Positions 9,510 through 18,012 of a stretch of 64,000 nucleotides of DNA are shown piece after piece. The notes under the pieces were generated by a model that was not told the origin of the DNA, did no database searches, and saw only the letters and a list, made by a program, of their open reading frames with translations. Within the stretch, counting starts at the first letter, position 1, and the number at the start of each line of letters is the position of its first letter. A program made the position numbers and the translations under genes. The stretch comes from IOR16 sp963521065. GTDB taxonomy: Bacteria > Bacillota > Clostridia > Peptostreptococcales > Anaerovoracaceae. The DNA is taken from contig CAUQTI010000001.1 of NCBI GenBank assembly GCA_963521065.1, positions 62,001-126,000 of the forward strand, read 5' to 3'.

Positions 9510-10736
9510 ATGTATAAAGGAAAAAAAATTACAGCCATTATTGCTGCCGCCGGTTCGGGTGTTCGAATGGGCGGTGGCATGTCAAAACAGTTTCGAAAAA
9601 TCAGCGGCCTGCCTGTATTGGTAAGAGCCGTTGGTGTTTTTTCAGAACATCCTTGTGTGGATGAGATTTATATTGTAACAAAAGAGGAAGAACGGGAACT
9701 TACCTTACATATGATAGAGCGGTATGGCCTGAAAAAAGTGGAAAAGGTCGTTGTGGGAGGAAAGACGCGGCAGGAATCCGTTTTTTTTGGAGTAAAGGCA
9801 CTCAAAGATACAGATTTTGTTTTAGTGCATGATGCAGCGCGTCCGTTTGTATCCTCCGAGCTTATTTTACGAACGATAGAAGCCCTAGCGGATAACGCTG
9901 CTGTTTCGGCGGCAGTGCCTGTCAAGGATACCATTAAGGTGCGCACCGGTGATTTTTTCACGGCGACACCCGACAGGGAATCGCTTTACAGCGTGCAGAC
10001 GCCCCAGGGGTTTCATTTTCGCGTATTGAAGAAAGCGCATGAAAAAGCAGCGGAAGAAAATTTTTGCGGAACGGATGATACAATGCTGGCAGAAAGAGCC
10101 GGACAGAAGGTTTGCTTTGTGCAGGGCGATTACAATAATATAAAAGTAACGACGTTCGAAGATTTTATCATCGGGGAAGCGATTGCGGAGAAATTGCAGA
10201 AGAAAGAAGAGGATAGGGTTTTGGGAGAGGCAGAGCAAGTAAATAAAATTCGAATTGGAACGGGCTTCGATGTTCATAAATTTGCGGAAGAAAGAAAGCT
10301 TATTTTAGGCGGAATTGAGATTCCTTTTGACAGAGGGCTTTTAGGGCATTCAGATGCAGATGTCTTGCTCCATGCGATTATGGATGCGCTGCTCGGAGCA
10401 GGCGGACTTGGTGATATTGGCACGCATTTTCCGGATTCTGAGCCGGAGTATTGTGGTATCTCGAGCCTCTATTTACTGGAAAAAGTGAGCTTGATTTTGA
10501 AAGAAGAGGACTACGCCATCGGGAATATCGATGCGACAGTCATTGCTCAAGAACCGAAAATTGCACCGTATCTACATGAAATGAGACAAAAAATAGCCTC
10601 AACATTGCAAATTCCACTGGATTGCATTAATATAAAAGGGACTACGACAGAACAACTAGGGTTTTGCGGCCGTGGAGAAGGGATCGCAGCACAGGCCTCA
10701 GCTGTTCTTTACCGGAAGGAAACGAAGGAAATATAA
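9510..10736 (+). CDS. ispDF: Bifunctional IspD/IspF (MEP isoprenoid pathway)
   Basis: A fusion of two enzymes of the non-mevalonate isoprenoid pathway. Residues 1 to about 230 are IspD (2-C-methyl-D-erythritol 4-phosphate cytidylyltransferase), recognisable by the nucleotide-binding start IIAAAGSGVRMGGG and VHDAARPF. The rest is IspF (MEcPP synthase), with GTGFDVHKF and GHSDADVLLHA carrying metal-binding Asp and His residues. I start at the ATG at 9510 (MYKGKKITAII); an upstream TTG in frame overlaps yacL and adds non-homologous residues. The ribosome-binding site is weak, so coupling to yacL is likely. Length (408 residues) matches the sum of both enzymes. Confidence 0.94.
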   Translation: MYKGKKITAIIAAAGSGVRMGGGMSKQFRKISGLPVLVRAVGVFSEHPCVDEIYIVTKEEERELTLHMIERYGLKKVEKVVVGGKTRQESVFFGVKALKDTDFVLVHDAARPFVSSELILRTIEALADNAAVSAAVPVKDTIKVRTGDFFTATPDRESLYSVQTPQGFHFRVLKKAHEKAAEENFCGTDDTMLAERAGQKVCFVQGDYNNIKVTTFEDFIIGEAIAEKLQKKEEDRVLGEAEQVNKIRIGTGFDVHKFAEERKLILGGIEIPFDRGLLGHSDADVLLHAIMDALLGAGGLGDIGTHFPDSEPEYCGISSLYLLEKVSLILKEEDYAIGNIDATVIAQEPKIAPYLHEMRQKIASTLQIPLDCINIKGTTTEQLGFCGRGEGIAAQASAVLYRKETKEI

Positions 10737-10764
10737 AACAGAAAGATAGAAGGAGAATTTTTAT

Positions 10765-12483
10765 ATGAGACTTTCAAAAATGTACTTAAAAACGCTGAGA
10801 GAAGTACCCTCTGAGGCAGAGATTCCGAGCCATATTCTCTTGCTTCGTGCAGGCATGATCCGTAAGCTGGTTTCGGGAGTATACGGGTTTATGCCGCTGG
10901 GATATCGCTCCCTTCGAAAGATTGAACAAATTGTGCGTGAAGAAATGGACAACAAAGGAGCACAGGAAATATTAATGTCTGCCATTCAGCCCTCTGAGCT
11001 TTGGGAAGAGTCCGGAAGATGGGCTGCATTTGGACCGGAAATGTTTCGCCTGAAAGACCGGAATGAAAGACAGTTCTGTCTGGGACCGACACATGAAGAA
11101 ATTTTTACAGACATTGTGCGCAGTGAAGTCAGCTCTTACCGCCAGCTGCCGCTGAATCTGTATCAGATTCAGACAAAATACAGAGACGAGAAAAGACCTC
11201 GGTTTGGCTTGATGCGAAGCCGTGAATTTATTATGAAAGATGCCTATTCCTTTGACCGTGACTGGGAAGGCTTGGATAAGAGCTACGAAGAAATGTACGA
11301 TGCATATACGAGAATTTTTACACGATGTGGATTGACGTTTCGTGCAGTTGAAGCGGATACAGGAGCCATGGGTGGAAGCAATTCGCATGAATTTTGCGCA
11401 TTGTCAGAGGTCGGAGAAAGCGAGATTGCCTATTGCGAGGAATGTCAGATGGCAGCTACAACAGAGCGTGCCTCTTGCATCGATGAAAAAGCGCCGCAGG
11501 AGGACGAACTTCTGCTTGAAGAGGTATTGACTCCGGGAACGAAAACCATCGCGGAGGTCGCCGAATTTTTAAACCTGCCTGAGAAAAAGACGATGAAAGC
11601 ACTCTTGTTTCGTGTGCATAATCAGAATTACAAATATGTGGCAGCGTTCATTCGCGGAGATCGTGAGCTGAATATGACAAAGCTGATTAATGCGTTGAAA
11701 CTTGCAGAGCATGAGATTGAATTTGCAGAGGAAAGCGAAATGCATGAAGAAACGGGATGCGTAGGTGGGTTTACTGGACCTGTTGGACTGCACGATTGTC
11801 TGATTGCAGTGGATACAGAATTAGTAGAAGCCAAAAACCTGTGTGCCGGTGCTTGCAAAGAGAACTATCACCTGAAAAATGTAAACTATGGAAGAGATTA
11901 TAAGGGCGACCTTGTGACTGATTTGAAGCTGTTGAAAGCAGGAGAACCTTGTCCGGTGTGTAAAGCGCCTGTCAAGATTGCAAGAGGAATTGAGGTTGGG
12001 CAGGTATTTAAGCTCGGCACAAAATACAGTGAAGCAATGCATGCTTATTATAAAGATGAAGCGATGCAGGATCAGGTTATGGTTATGGGCTGCTATGGAG
12101 TCGGCGTGTCGCGTACACTTGCTGCCATTGTTGAGCAGCACCATGATGAAAACGGAATCATTTGGCCGATGGCAGTGGCGCCTTATCACGTCGTGGTTAC
12201 AGTTGTAAATATTGCAGATGAAGAGCAGATGCGTCTTGCGGAGGAAATTTATGAAGAGCTGCAAAGAGCCGGCGTTGAGGTCTTGTTAGATGATAGGAAA
12301 GAACGGCCTGGTGTAAAATTTAAGGATGCCGATTTATTGGGCATACCGGTGCGTATGACAGTGGGGAAAAAGGCATCAGACCGAGTTGTAGAATTCAAAT
12401 TGCGTGAAACAAAGGATTCTGTGGATATGAATGCAACGGAAGCGGTAGAGCAGACCGTCGTATTGGTAAATCGGCAAAAGTAG
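10765..12483 (+). CDS. proS: Prolyl-tRNA synthetase
   Basis: Class II synthetase charging tRNA-Pro, 572 residues, bacterial type. It contains the catalytic core, a YbaK-like editing insertion in the middle (about residues 225-400, where mischarged Ala-tRNA is cleared in this family) and the C-terminal anticodon-binding domain. The motif around LGPTHEE (motif 2 region) and the GCYGVGVSR motif 3 are clear. It sits 28 bp after ispDF with an AGAAGGAG site, in the position where many Bacilli have gltX. Confidence 0.96.
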   Translation: MRLSKMYLKTLREVPSEAEIPSHILLLRAGMIRKLVSGVYGFMPLGYRSLRKIEQIVREEMDNKGAQEILMSAIQPSELWEESGRWAAFGPEMFRLKDRNERQFCLGPTHEEIFTDIVRSEVSSYRQLPLNLYQIQTKYRDEKRPRFGLMRSREFIMKDAYSFDRDWEGLDKSYEEMYDAYTRIFTRCGLTFRAVEADTGAMGGSNSHEFCALSEVGESEIAYCEECQMAATTERASCIDEKAPQEDELLLEEVLTPGTKTIAEVAEFLNLPEKKTMKALLFRVHNQNYKYVAAFIRGDRELNMTKLINALKLAEHEIEFAEESEMHEETGCVGGFTGPVGLHDCLIAVDTELVEAKNLCAGACKENYHLKNVNYGRDYKGDLVTDLKLLKAGEPCPVCKAPVKIARGIEVGQVFKLGTKYSEAMHAYYKDEAMQDQVMVMGCYGVGVSRTLAAIVEQHHDENGIIWPMAVAPYHVVVTVVNIADEEQMRLAEEIYEELQRAGVEVLLDDRKERPGVKFKDADLLGIPVRMTVGKKASDRVVEFKLRETKDSVDMNATEAVEQTVVLVNRQK

Positions 12484-12503
12484 CTTAAAAAGGAGGGGGA
12501 ATT

Positions 12504-13022
12504 ATGTGGACTGGAGGCGTAAGAGTTGTCATTTTAGATGAGCACCGGCGCATTCTAATGGTAAAACAGCATCATGAAGGAAAAGATATCTGGATGGTGC
12601 CTGGCGGTGGCATTGAGGATGGAGAAAATGCAGAGCAGGCAGCGGTGCGTGAGGTAAAGGAAGAAACCGGACTTGACGTTGAGGTTGTGAAACTGCTTTG
12701 GCATGTGGAAGAGGTTTCCGAGACCAGAGGACAACGGTTTGTGAACTTCTTTCTTGCAAATAAAATCGGCGGTGAATTACTGCTCGGCGCAGATCCGGAG
12801 TTTGACACAGAACATCAGGTTTTGCGTGATGTACAATTCCTTACACAAAAAGAAGTGCTCTCATTAGAGCATGTTTACCCGGACTACCTCAGGGATGAGC
12901 TTTGGTATGCGATAGGAAGATACATTGATTGTGATGTATTATCGAATTCCGTGCATAAACTAATGTTAGATCATTTTGATGGGAAAGAAAATGGTTATAA
13001 TCCCTTCAAAATAAGAAAATAA
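12504..13022 (+). CDS. Nudix hydrolase
   Basis: A 172-residue hydrolase of nucleoside diphosphates linked to another moiety. The complete Nudix box is visible from GGIEDGE to REVKEETGL (about residues 35-56), containing the metal-binding REVKEE. The substrate cannot be named. It begins 21 bp after proS with AAGGAGGGGG and is probably cotranscribed with proS and the following cyclophilin. Confidence 0.9.
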   Translation: MWTGGVRVVILDEHRRILMVKQHHEGKDIWMVPGGGIEDGENAEQAAVREVKEETGLDVEVVKLLWHVEEVSETRGQRFVNFFLANKIGGELLLGADPEFDTEHQVLRDVQFLTQKEVLSLEHVYPDYLRDELWYAIGRYIDCDVLSNSVHKLMLDHFDGKENGYNPFKIRK

Positions 13023-13055
13023 TAAGTATAGATGCAAAGAAAAGGAGATTTTTGT

Positions 13056-13547
13056 ATGAAAAAAATTGTGACCATTGAAATGGAAAACGGCGATGTGATG
13101 AAAGCGGAACTTTATCCGGAGATTGCACCAAAGACAGTAGAAAATTTTGTTGCACTGGTTGAAAAGAACTTTTATGACGGGACTATTTTTCACAGAGTCA
13201 TTCCGGGCTTTATGATTCAGGGCGGAGATCCGACTGGTACAGGAATGGGTGGCCCGGGACATACAATCGAAGGCGAATTTGCAGCAAATGGATTTAAAAA
13301 CGATTTAAAACATACGGCAGGCGTATTGTCGATGGCAAGAGCAATGGATCCAAATTCGGCAGGCTCACAGTTCTTTCTTATGGTGGAGGATGCTCCACAT
13401 CTTGATGGGCAGTATGCTGCGTTTGGTAAACTGATTGAAGGCTTAGAAGTGGCAAGAAAGATTGTAGCTGTAAAGAGAGATGCGATGGATAAACCGAAGA
13501 CAGAGCAAAAAATGAAATCTGTTACGGTTGAAGAAATCGAAGAATAG
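13056..13547 (+). CDS. Cyclophilin-type peptidyl-prolyl isomerase
   Basis: A single-domain cytoplasmic cyclophilin of 163 residues that catalyses cis-trans isomerisation of prolyl bonds. Family motifs include FHRVIPGFMIQGGDPTGTG and the catalytic Arg in FHRV, then SAGSQFF. No signal peptide. The ATG at 13056 is preceded by AAGGAGA; an ATG 24 bp earlier adds residues not in the family. Ends a transcription unit at the hairpin just downstream. Confidence 0.94.
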   Translation: MKKIVTIEMENGDVMKAELYPEIAPKTVENFVALVEKNFYDGTIFHRVIPGFMIQGGDPTGTGMGGPGHTIEGEFAANGFKNDLKHTAGVLSMARAMDPNSAGSQFFLMVEDAPHLDGQYAAFGKLIEGLEVARKIVAVKRDAMDKPKTEQKMKSVTVEEIEE

Positions 13548-13550
13548 AGA

Positions 13551-13597
13551 AAAAAAGTAAGTGGCTTTCTGAGAAAAAGAGAGCCCTTACTTTTTTT
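13551..13597 (+). terminator. Terminator after the cyclophilin gene
   Basis: A-run plus GTAAG and GGCTTTCT pair with AGAGAGCC and CTTAC plus a seven-T run; one bulged T and one G-U pair. Confidence 0.8.
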
Positions 13598-13691
13598 GTT
13601 AAACGATTAACTCCTATAGTCTCTTTTTATTCTTTCGTGAACCTATTTTGGTGATGTGAAGAGTATATGGACGACTTTAGGTGGGAACTGA

Positions 13692-13847
13692 AAGGACGAA
13701 AAAAAAAACAAACGCATTCTCGTGGAACTAAAATTGGAAGAAAACGGGCAGCTTATTTTCGATAAAAAAATCAATTTTATGGAAAAAGCGTTTGATGCGA
13801 TTGAAGATGTGCTGACGAAAACGGAGAAAAGCACTCTTAAGGAATAA
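13692..13847 (+). pseudogene. Probable 3' remnant of a MarR-family regulator gene
   Basis: An open frame from just after a stop at 13689-13691 to TAA at 13845-13847 encodes about 51 residues: a basic KDEKKNKR stretch, then LVELKLEENGQ, then a helix ending FDAIEDVLTKTEKSTL. This resembles the wing and C-terminal dimerisation helix of MarR-family repressors (D-x-R-x-x-x-L-V-x-L-T-x-x-G, then an amphipathic helix). There is no good start codon, no N-terminal half and the frame crosses an A-rich run, so it looks like a decayed gene. The similarity is by eye only. Confidence 0.4.
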
Positions 13848-13939
13848 ATAAATTGCGGACGTACCACGCATATTAAATTTGTAAATTTTTCTCTTTTTAT
13901 GTTGAAAAGGTGAAAAATTATGAAATAACGCTGAGACAC

Positions 13940-13968
13940 TTGACTTTTCTGTAACATTCTTGTAACAT
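13940..13968 (+). promoter_or_regulatory. Promoter with WalR-type direct repeat upstream of the M23 peptidase
   Basis: TTGACT (13940-13945) and TAACAT (13963-13968) are 17 bp apart. Between and over them lies TGTAAC-N5-TGTAAC (13950-13966), an exact fit to the WalR/YycF consensus TGTWAH-N5-TGTWAH known from Bacillus and Staphylococcus cell-wall hydrolase genes. A box at this position would more likely repress than activate this promoter. The rest of the 13848-14118 gap has no recognised riboswitch. Confidence 0.6.
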
Positions 13969-14118
13969 TTAAATGTACTTTTTCGTACGGTACATACATA
14001 AGAATAAATAGGAGAAACTACTAAAAGATACTATGATTATTTTATAAAAGTTTAATACGAATCCGAAAGCAAGGAGGTATAAAAATCAACACGATAGATT
14101 TGCACAAAGGAGAGTAAG

Positions 14119-15585
14119 ATGAACTTAAAAGATAATTTTGATAAAGAAGAGATCAAAAAAATATTTCAGCGAATAAAGGACAAGGTCCTCTCAACAAAAG
14201 ATAAGATATTAATTTTAACAAAAGATAAAATATCGCTTCCTCCGCACCAGAGAAAAAGTATTGTGATTGCAGGAGCCGTTATAGTTGGTATTGCAGGCGT
14301 GTCATTTGCCGCAGTAAAATTAACTGCACCGGATGCCTATATGGTGGCAGTGAACGATGTGCCATTTGCCTACGTTGAAAATGCCGAAGTGGTCGACGAG
14401 GTGATTGCAGATATAAAAACACAAATGAGTGAATCAAAAGGTGTAGAAAAAATCTTATTTGATGATTCCGCACTGGAATGCACCTCTGTAAGAAACTTGA
14501 AAAAGGGTGCGGCTGTTTTATCAGAAGCTCAGTTGAAAGAAAAACTATTGCTTACAAAGCTGTTTTCAGCGGATGCCTATGGTATTTTCGTAAATGACCA
14601 AAGGATTGTTGCATTGGCGACGGAAGACAACGCGAAAAAGGTGCTAAATTCAGTGATTGAAAAGTACCAGACAGCAGGTTCGCAGATTGTAAGTACAGTT
14701 TATAAAGAAAACGTAGAAATTACGCAGGAAAAAATTCCTGTTAAAGACATAAAGAGCCTTGATGAGGGAGTAAACCTACTCCTGACTGGGAACGCAGAGC
14801 CAAAATCATATGTGGTACAGCAGGGTGATACCGTATGGGATATTGCAAAAGGAAACAATATGACCGCGGAGCAGCTTCAGCAGTTGAATCCGGGCTTCGA
14901 TGCAAATAAAATTAAAATCGGACAAACTCTGAATTTAGTGGAAATGCATCCCTATATTACGATTGTTACAAAAGAACATGTGACAACGGCAGAAAACATT
15001 GATTTTGATACTGTATTTGAGAACACGAATACTCTGTATAAGGGTGAAGTCAAGGTAAAGACGGCTGGTGTTTATGGTAAAAAGGAAACCGTTACAGAGC
15101 TTACGAAAGAAAATGGAATGCAAATTTCAGCAGTGGACATGGGAACGACCGTAGTATCGGAACCGCAGGCGCAGGTTGCTTATAAAGGCACGAGAGCACT
15201 ATCCACCTTCGTGGGATCAGGAAGTCTTCTAAGACCGGTACCTCTGAACGTATCCTCGCCATTCGGCGCATCTAGAGGTGGTTCAAGACATACAGGAGTC
15301 GACCTCAGAAATCCGAAAGGTACACCAATTTATGCCGCCGACGATGGTGTTGTGACCTTTGCTGCTTATTCAGGCAGCTACGGTAACATCGTAAGAGTCT
15401 CTCATGGAAATGGCATTGAGACATGGTATGCGCATTGTGATACGATTCAGACGTCAGTCGGGAGTCGTGTGAGCAAAGGACAGCAGATTGCGACAGTGGG
15501 AATCAGCGGACGAGCAACTGGATACCACCTGCACTTTGAGGTTCGAAAGAACGGAATACCGCAGAATCCTTTGAGTTATTTATAA
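14119..15585 (+). CDS. LysM/G5/M23 cell-wall endopeptidase
   Basis: A 488-residue secreted or membrane-anchored peptidoglycan hydrolase. Order of parts: short basic cytoplasmic segment rich in KDKI repeats, a single membrane helix (about 48-66), a 160-residue region of unknown fold, a LysM domain (231-273), a G5 domain (about 278-357) and a C-terminal M23 metallopeptidase. Zinc ligands and catalytic residues are visible as H391 and D395 (RHTGVDL) and H470/H472 (GYHLHFE). The M23 domain likely cuts peptide cross-links in the wall; LysM and G5 target it to glycan. The ATG follows AAAGGAG. Monocistronic by its flanking promoter and terminator. Confidence 0.93.
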   Translation: MNLKDNFDKEEIKKIFQRIKDKVLSTKDKILILTKDKISLPPHQRKSIVIAGAVIVGIAGVSFAAVKLTAPDAYMVAVNDVPFAYVENAEVVDEVIADIKTQMSESKGVEKILFDDSALECTSVRNLKKGAAVLSEAQLKEKLLLTKLFSADAYGIFVNDQRIVALATEDNAKKVLNSVIEKYQTAGSQIVSTVYKENVEITQEKIPVKDIKSLDEGVNLLLTGNAEPKSYVVQQGDTVWDIAKGNNMTAEQLQQLNPGFDANKIKIGQTLNLVEMHPYITIVTKEHVTTAENIDFDTVFENTNTLYKGEVKVKTAGVYGKKETVTELTKENGMQISAVDMGTTVVSEPQAQVAYKGTRALSTFVGSGSLLRPVPLNVSSPFGASRGGSRHTGVDLRNPKGTPIYAADDGVVTFAAYSGSYGNIVRVSHGNGIETWYAHCDTIQTSVGSRVSKGQQIATVGISGRATGYHLHFEVRKNGIPQNPLSYL

Positions 15586-15648
15586 GAAGTTACGGATTTG
15601 AAATATAAGGTAGAAACCTTTTGATAATCAATCGAATATGATATATAA

Positions 15649-15686
15649 TTTTAGAGCGAGTTTGTAATACTCGCTCTAAATTGTTT
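15649..15686 (+). terminator. Terminator after the M23 peptidase gene
   Basis: TTTAGAGCGAGT (15650-15661) and its perfect complement (15669-15680) form a 12-bp stem with a 7-nt loop, followed by TTGTTTC. The T tract is short. Confidence 0.75.
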
Positions 15687-15782
15687 CAAGAATGAAATCT
15701 GTGGTATAAATATTACCATGCGATTTTTGGCATAATAGGAAGCGAGCTTCTTAAAATGCCTTATATATGGATGGAGGCAAAT

Positions 15783-16463
15783 ATGGCTTTTTTTAGTGAA
15801 GTGAGAGAAGACATTCATGCGGTTTTAAATCGAGACCCTGCGGCAAGAAACAGTTTCGAAGTACTGTTGTGTTATCCGGGTGTTTGGGCATTGATTTTAC
15901 ATAAACCTGCACATTGGATGTACCATCATCATTTAAAGCTGCTTGCGAGAATACTGTCACAGCTTGCACGTTTTCTTACAGGGATTGAGATACACCCTGG
16001 CGCGAAAATCGGACGTCGATGTTTCATAGACCACGGTATGGCCGTAGTGATTGGAGAAACGGCAGAGGTGGGAAATGACGTTACCATTTACCAAGCGGTT
16101 ACACTGGGCGGAACGGGGAAAGATACAGGGAAACGCCATCCGACAATCGGCAACAATGTCATGATTAGCTCAGGGGCAAAGGTACTTGGCCCGTTTACAG
16201 TAGGTGACAATTCTAAGATTGGAGCGGGAGCGGTCGTGCTTGCAGCAGTCCCCCCCGATTGTACCGTCGTAGGAGTTCCCGGAAAGATTGTAAAACGCGG
16301 TACGCAAAGGGCAGAGGACTTAAATCAAGTGGATTTGCCAGATCCGATTGCAGTTGAACTGGAATGTCTAAGGAGAAGGATTGTCATATTGGAAAACAAA
16401 TTGCGTGAGACGGAAAAAGAAAAGATAAGAGAAGTCTGCAACAGCGAGGAGGAAATAAAATGA
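15783..16463 (+). CDS. cysE: Serine O-acetyltransferase
   Basis: Makes O-acetylserine from serine and acetyl-CoA, the first step of cysteine synthesis. The 226-residue protein has an N-terminal helical region and left-handed beta-helix hexapeptide repeats; FIDHGMAVVIGETAEVG and VTLGGTGKDTGKRHP carry the catalytic His residues. I start at the ATG at 15783 (MAFFSEV) with GGAGG 5 bp upstream. Its stop overlaps the start of cysS (ATGA), coupling cysteine supply with cysteinyl-tRNA synthesis as in many Firmicutes. Confidence 0.95.
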   Translation: MAFFSEVREDIHAVLNRDPAARNSFEVLLCYPGVWALILHKPAHWMYHHHLKLLARILSQLARFLTGIEIHPGAKIGRRCFIDHGMAVVIGETAEVGNDVTIYQAVTLGGTGKDTGKRHPTIGNNVMISSGAKVLGPFTVGDNSKIGAGAVVLAAVPPDCTVVGVPGKIVKRGTQRAEDLNQVDLPDPIAVELECLRRRIVILENKLRETEKEKIREVCNSEEEIK

Positions 16464-17866
16464 GAATTTACAATACCTTAACACGGAGAAAAGAAGAATT
16501 TGTACCGATTGATGAAAATGAGGTCAAAATTTATGTATGCGGACCGACGGTATATAATTATTTTCACATCGGAAACGCACGCCCTTTCGTCGTATTTGAT
16601 ACATTGAGAAACTACCTTCAATATCGTGGGAAAAATGTGAAATTTGTACAAAACTTTACAGATGTCGATGATAAGATTATTAATAAGGCGAGAGAAGAAG
16701 GCGTTGCTGCAAGTGAGATTAGCGAAAAATATGTAGAGGAATATTATAAAGATGCAGCCGCTTTGAACGTAACAAAAGCAAGTGTCCACCCCAAAGTAAC
16801 GGAAAATATGAATGAAATCATTTCTTTTGTTCAGGGATTGGTAAGTAAAGGCTATGCTTATGAAATCGATGGCGACGTGTATTACAGCACACGGAAATTC
16901 GAAGAATACGGGAAACTTTCGAAACAAAATATTGAAGATTTAGAATCCGGAGCTCGTATTGAAGTCGGTGAGAAAAAACAAGACCCACTGGATTTCGCTT
17001 TGTGGAAAGCTCGCAAAACAGAGGATGAAATTGCGTGGGAATCTCCATGGGGAATGGGACGGCCGGGTTGGCATATTGAATGCTCCGTTATGTCTACAAA
17101 ATATTTGGGAGAGACGATTGACATTCATGCGGGAGGCCAGGATCTTACCTTTCCACACCATGAAAATGAAATTGCGCAAACCGAAGCACAAACGGGAAAG
17201 CCGTTTGCAAACTACTGGATGCATAATGGATATATTACGATTGACAATGAAAAAATGTCCAAATCGAAAGGGAATTTTTTCACAGTAAGAGATATATTAA
17301 AGGATTATGATGGAGAAGTCATGCGCTTCTTTCTTCTTTCCGGACACTATCGCAGCCCGATTAACTTCAGCAAGGATTTGATGGAGCAGGCAAAAAATAG
17401 CTTGGCTCGTATGCAAAATGCAAAGCTGCATTTACAGCACCTAATCCAGACTGAAGACGGTGAGCTGTCAGAGAGTGAAGCTGGACAGTTTAAGGAGCTG
17501 GAAAAGTATCGCCAAAAATTTACGGATGCGATGGAGGATGATTTAAATACAGCGGATGCAATCAGTGCGGTATTTGAGTTGATCAGGGATGTAAATACGG
17601 CAACGAAAGAACATGTATCTAAGGAATTTGCAACAAAGTGCCTTGCCCTTTTAGATGAGCTAACGACTGTTTTGGGGCTGCTTCGAAAGGATTCTCATGA
17701 GGAAAGCCTGGATGAAGAACTTCAAACACTAATTGAAGAGAGACAGGAAGCGCGAAAGACGAAAAATTTTGCGCGTGCAGATGAAATTCGTGACTTGCTG
17801 AAAGCAAAAGGCATTACGCTGAAGGATACACCGCAAGGCGTGCAGATAGTTCGTGAAGACTGCTAA
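16460..17866 (+). CDS. cysS: Cysteinyl-tRNA synthetase
   Basis: Class I synthetase charging tRNA-Cys, 468 residues. HIGH is seen as HIGNARP in an N-terminal stretch beginning CGPTVYNY (first zinc cysteine), KMSKS as EKMSKSKGN, and the zinc-binding HHENE segment is present. The C-terminal DALR region is intact. Start overlaps cysE by 4 bp. In most Firmicutes mrnC follows directly; here about 7.8 kb of other genes intervene. Confidence 0.97.
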   Translation: MRIYNTLTRRKEEFVPIDENEVKIYVCGPTVYNYFHIGNARPFVVFDTLRNYLQYRGKNVKFVQNFTDVDDKIINKAREEGVAASEISEKYVEEYYKDAAALNVTKASVHPKVTENMNEIISFVQGLVSKGYAYEIDGDVYYSTRKFEEYGKLSKQNIEDLESGARIEVGEKKQDPLDFALWKARKTEDEIAWESPWGMGRPGWHIECSVMSTKYLGETIDIHAGGQDLTFPHHENEIAQTEAQTGKPFANYWMHNGYITIDNEKMSKSKGNFFTVRDILKDYDGEVMRFFLLSGHYRSPINFSKDLMEQAKNSLARMQNAKLHLQHLIQTEDGELSESEAGQFKELEKYRQKFTDAMEDDLNTADAISAVFELIRDVNTATKEHVSKEFATKCLALLDELTTVLGLLRKDSHEESLDEELQTLIEERQEARKTKNFARADEIRDLLKAKGITLKDTPQGVQIVREDC

Positions 17867-17931
17867 TCTGGTCTGCTAGGTTGAAAATGAAGACATCTAA
17901 ATAAAAGATAAATGAATTGAGGGAGCCGAAC

Positions 17932-17990
17932 CCGCTTCTTTATCCAAAGAAGTGGATTGATTTCAAATACGAAGAATCAATTCTTTGAAA
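17932..17990 (+). other. Tandem hairpins between cysS and the first sigma-54 activator gene
   Basis: CCGCTTCTTT (17932-17941) pairs with 17946-17955 across a 4-nt loop. Next, ATTGATT (17956-17962) can pair with AATCAAT (17975-17981), or alternatively TTTCAAA (17961-17967) with TTTGAAA (17984-17990). No clear T tract follows, so this may be a leader structure rather than a terminator. Confidence 0.35.
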
Positions 17991-18012
17991 GGGAAAGAAG
18001 GAGGCTGGCAGC

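Noticed and set aside
9885..10277. Reverse-strand frame of 130 codons opposite ispDF
   Set aside because: Overlaps a certain gene, no start signal and no recognisable domain.
13667..13720. ATG-initiated frame (MDDFRWELKGRKKK...) as the start of the MarR-like remnant
   Set aside because: It is in a different frame from the MarR-like part and would need a frameshift in the A run; no N-terminal MarR helices are encoded, so it cannot be a functional start.
13848..14118. c-di-AMP (ydaO/yuaA) riboswitch upstream of the wall peptidase
   Set aside because: Such riboswitches often precede wall hydrolase genes, but the conserved sequence blocks are not present; only the WalR-type box and promoter were found.
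15728..15745. TTGGCATAAT before cysE as a sigma-54 element
   Set aside because: The spacing from GG to GC is 11, not 10, and no activator gene adjoins. More likely a weak sigma-70 -10 region.
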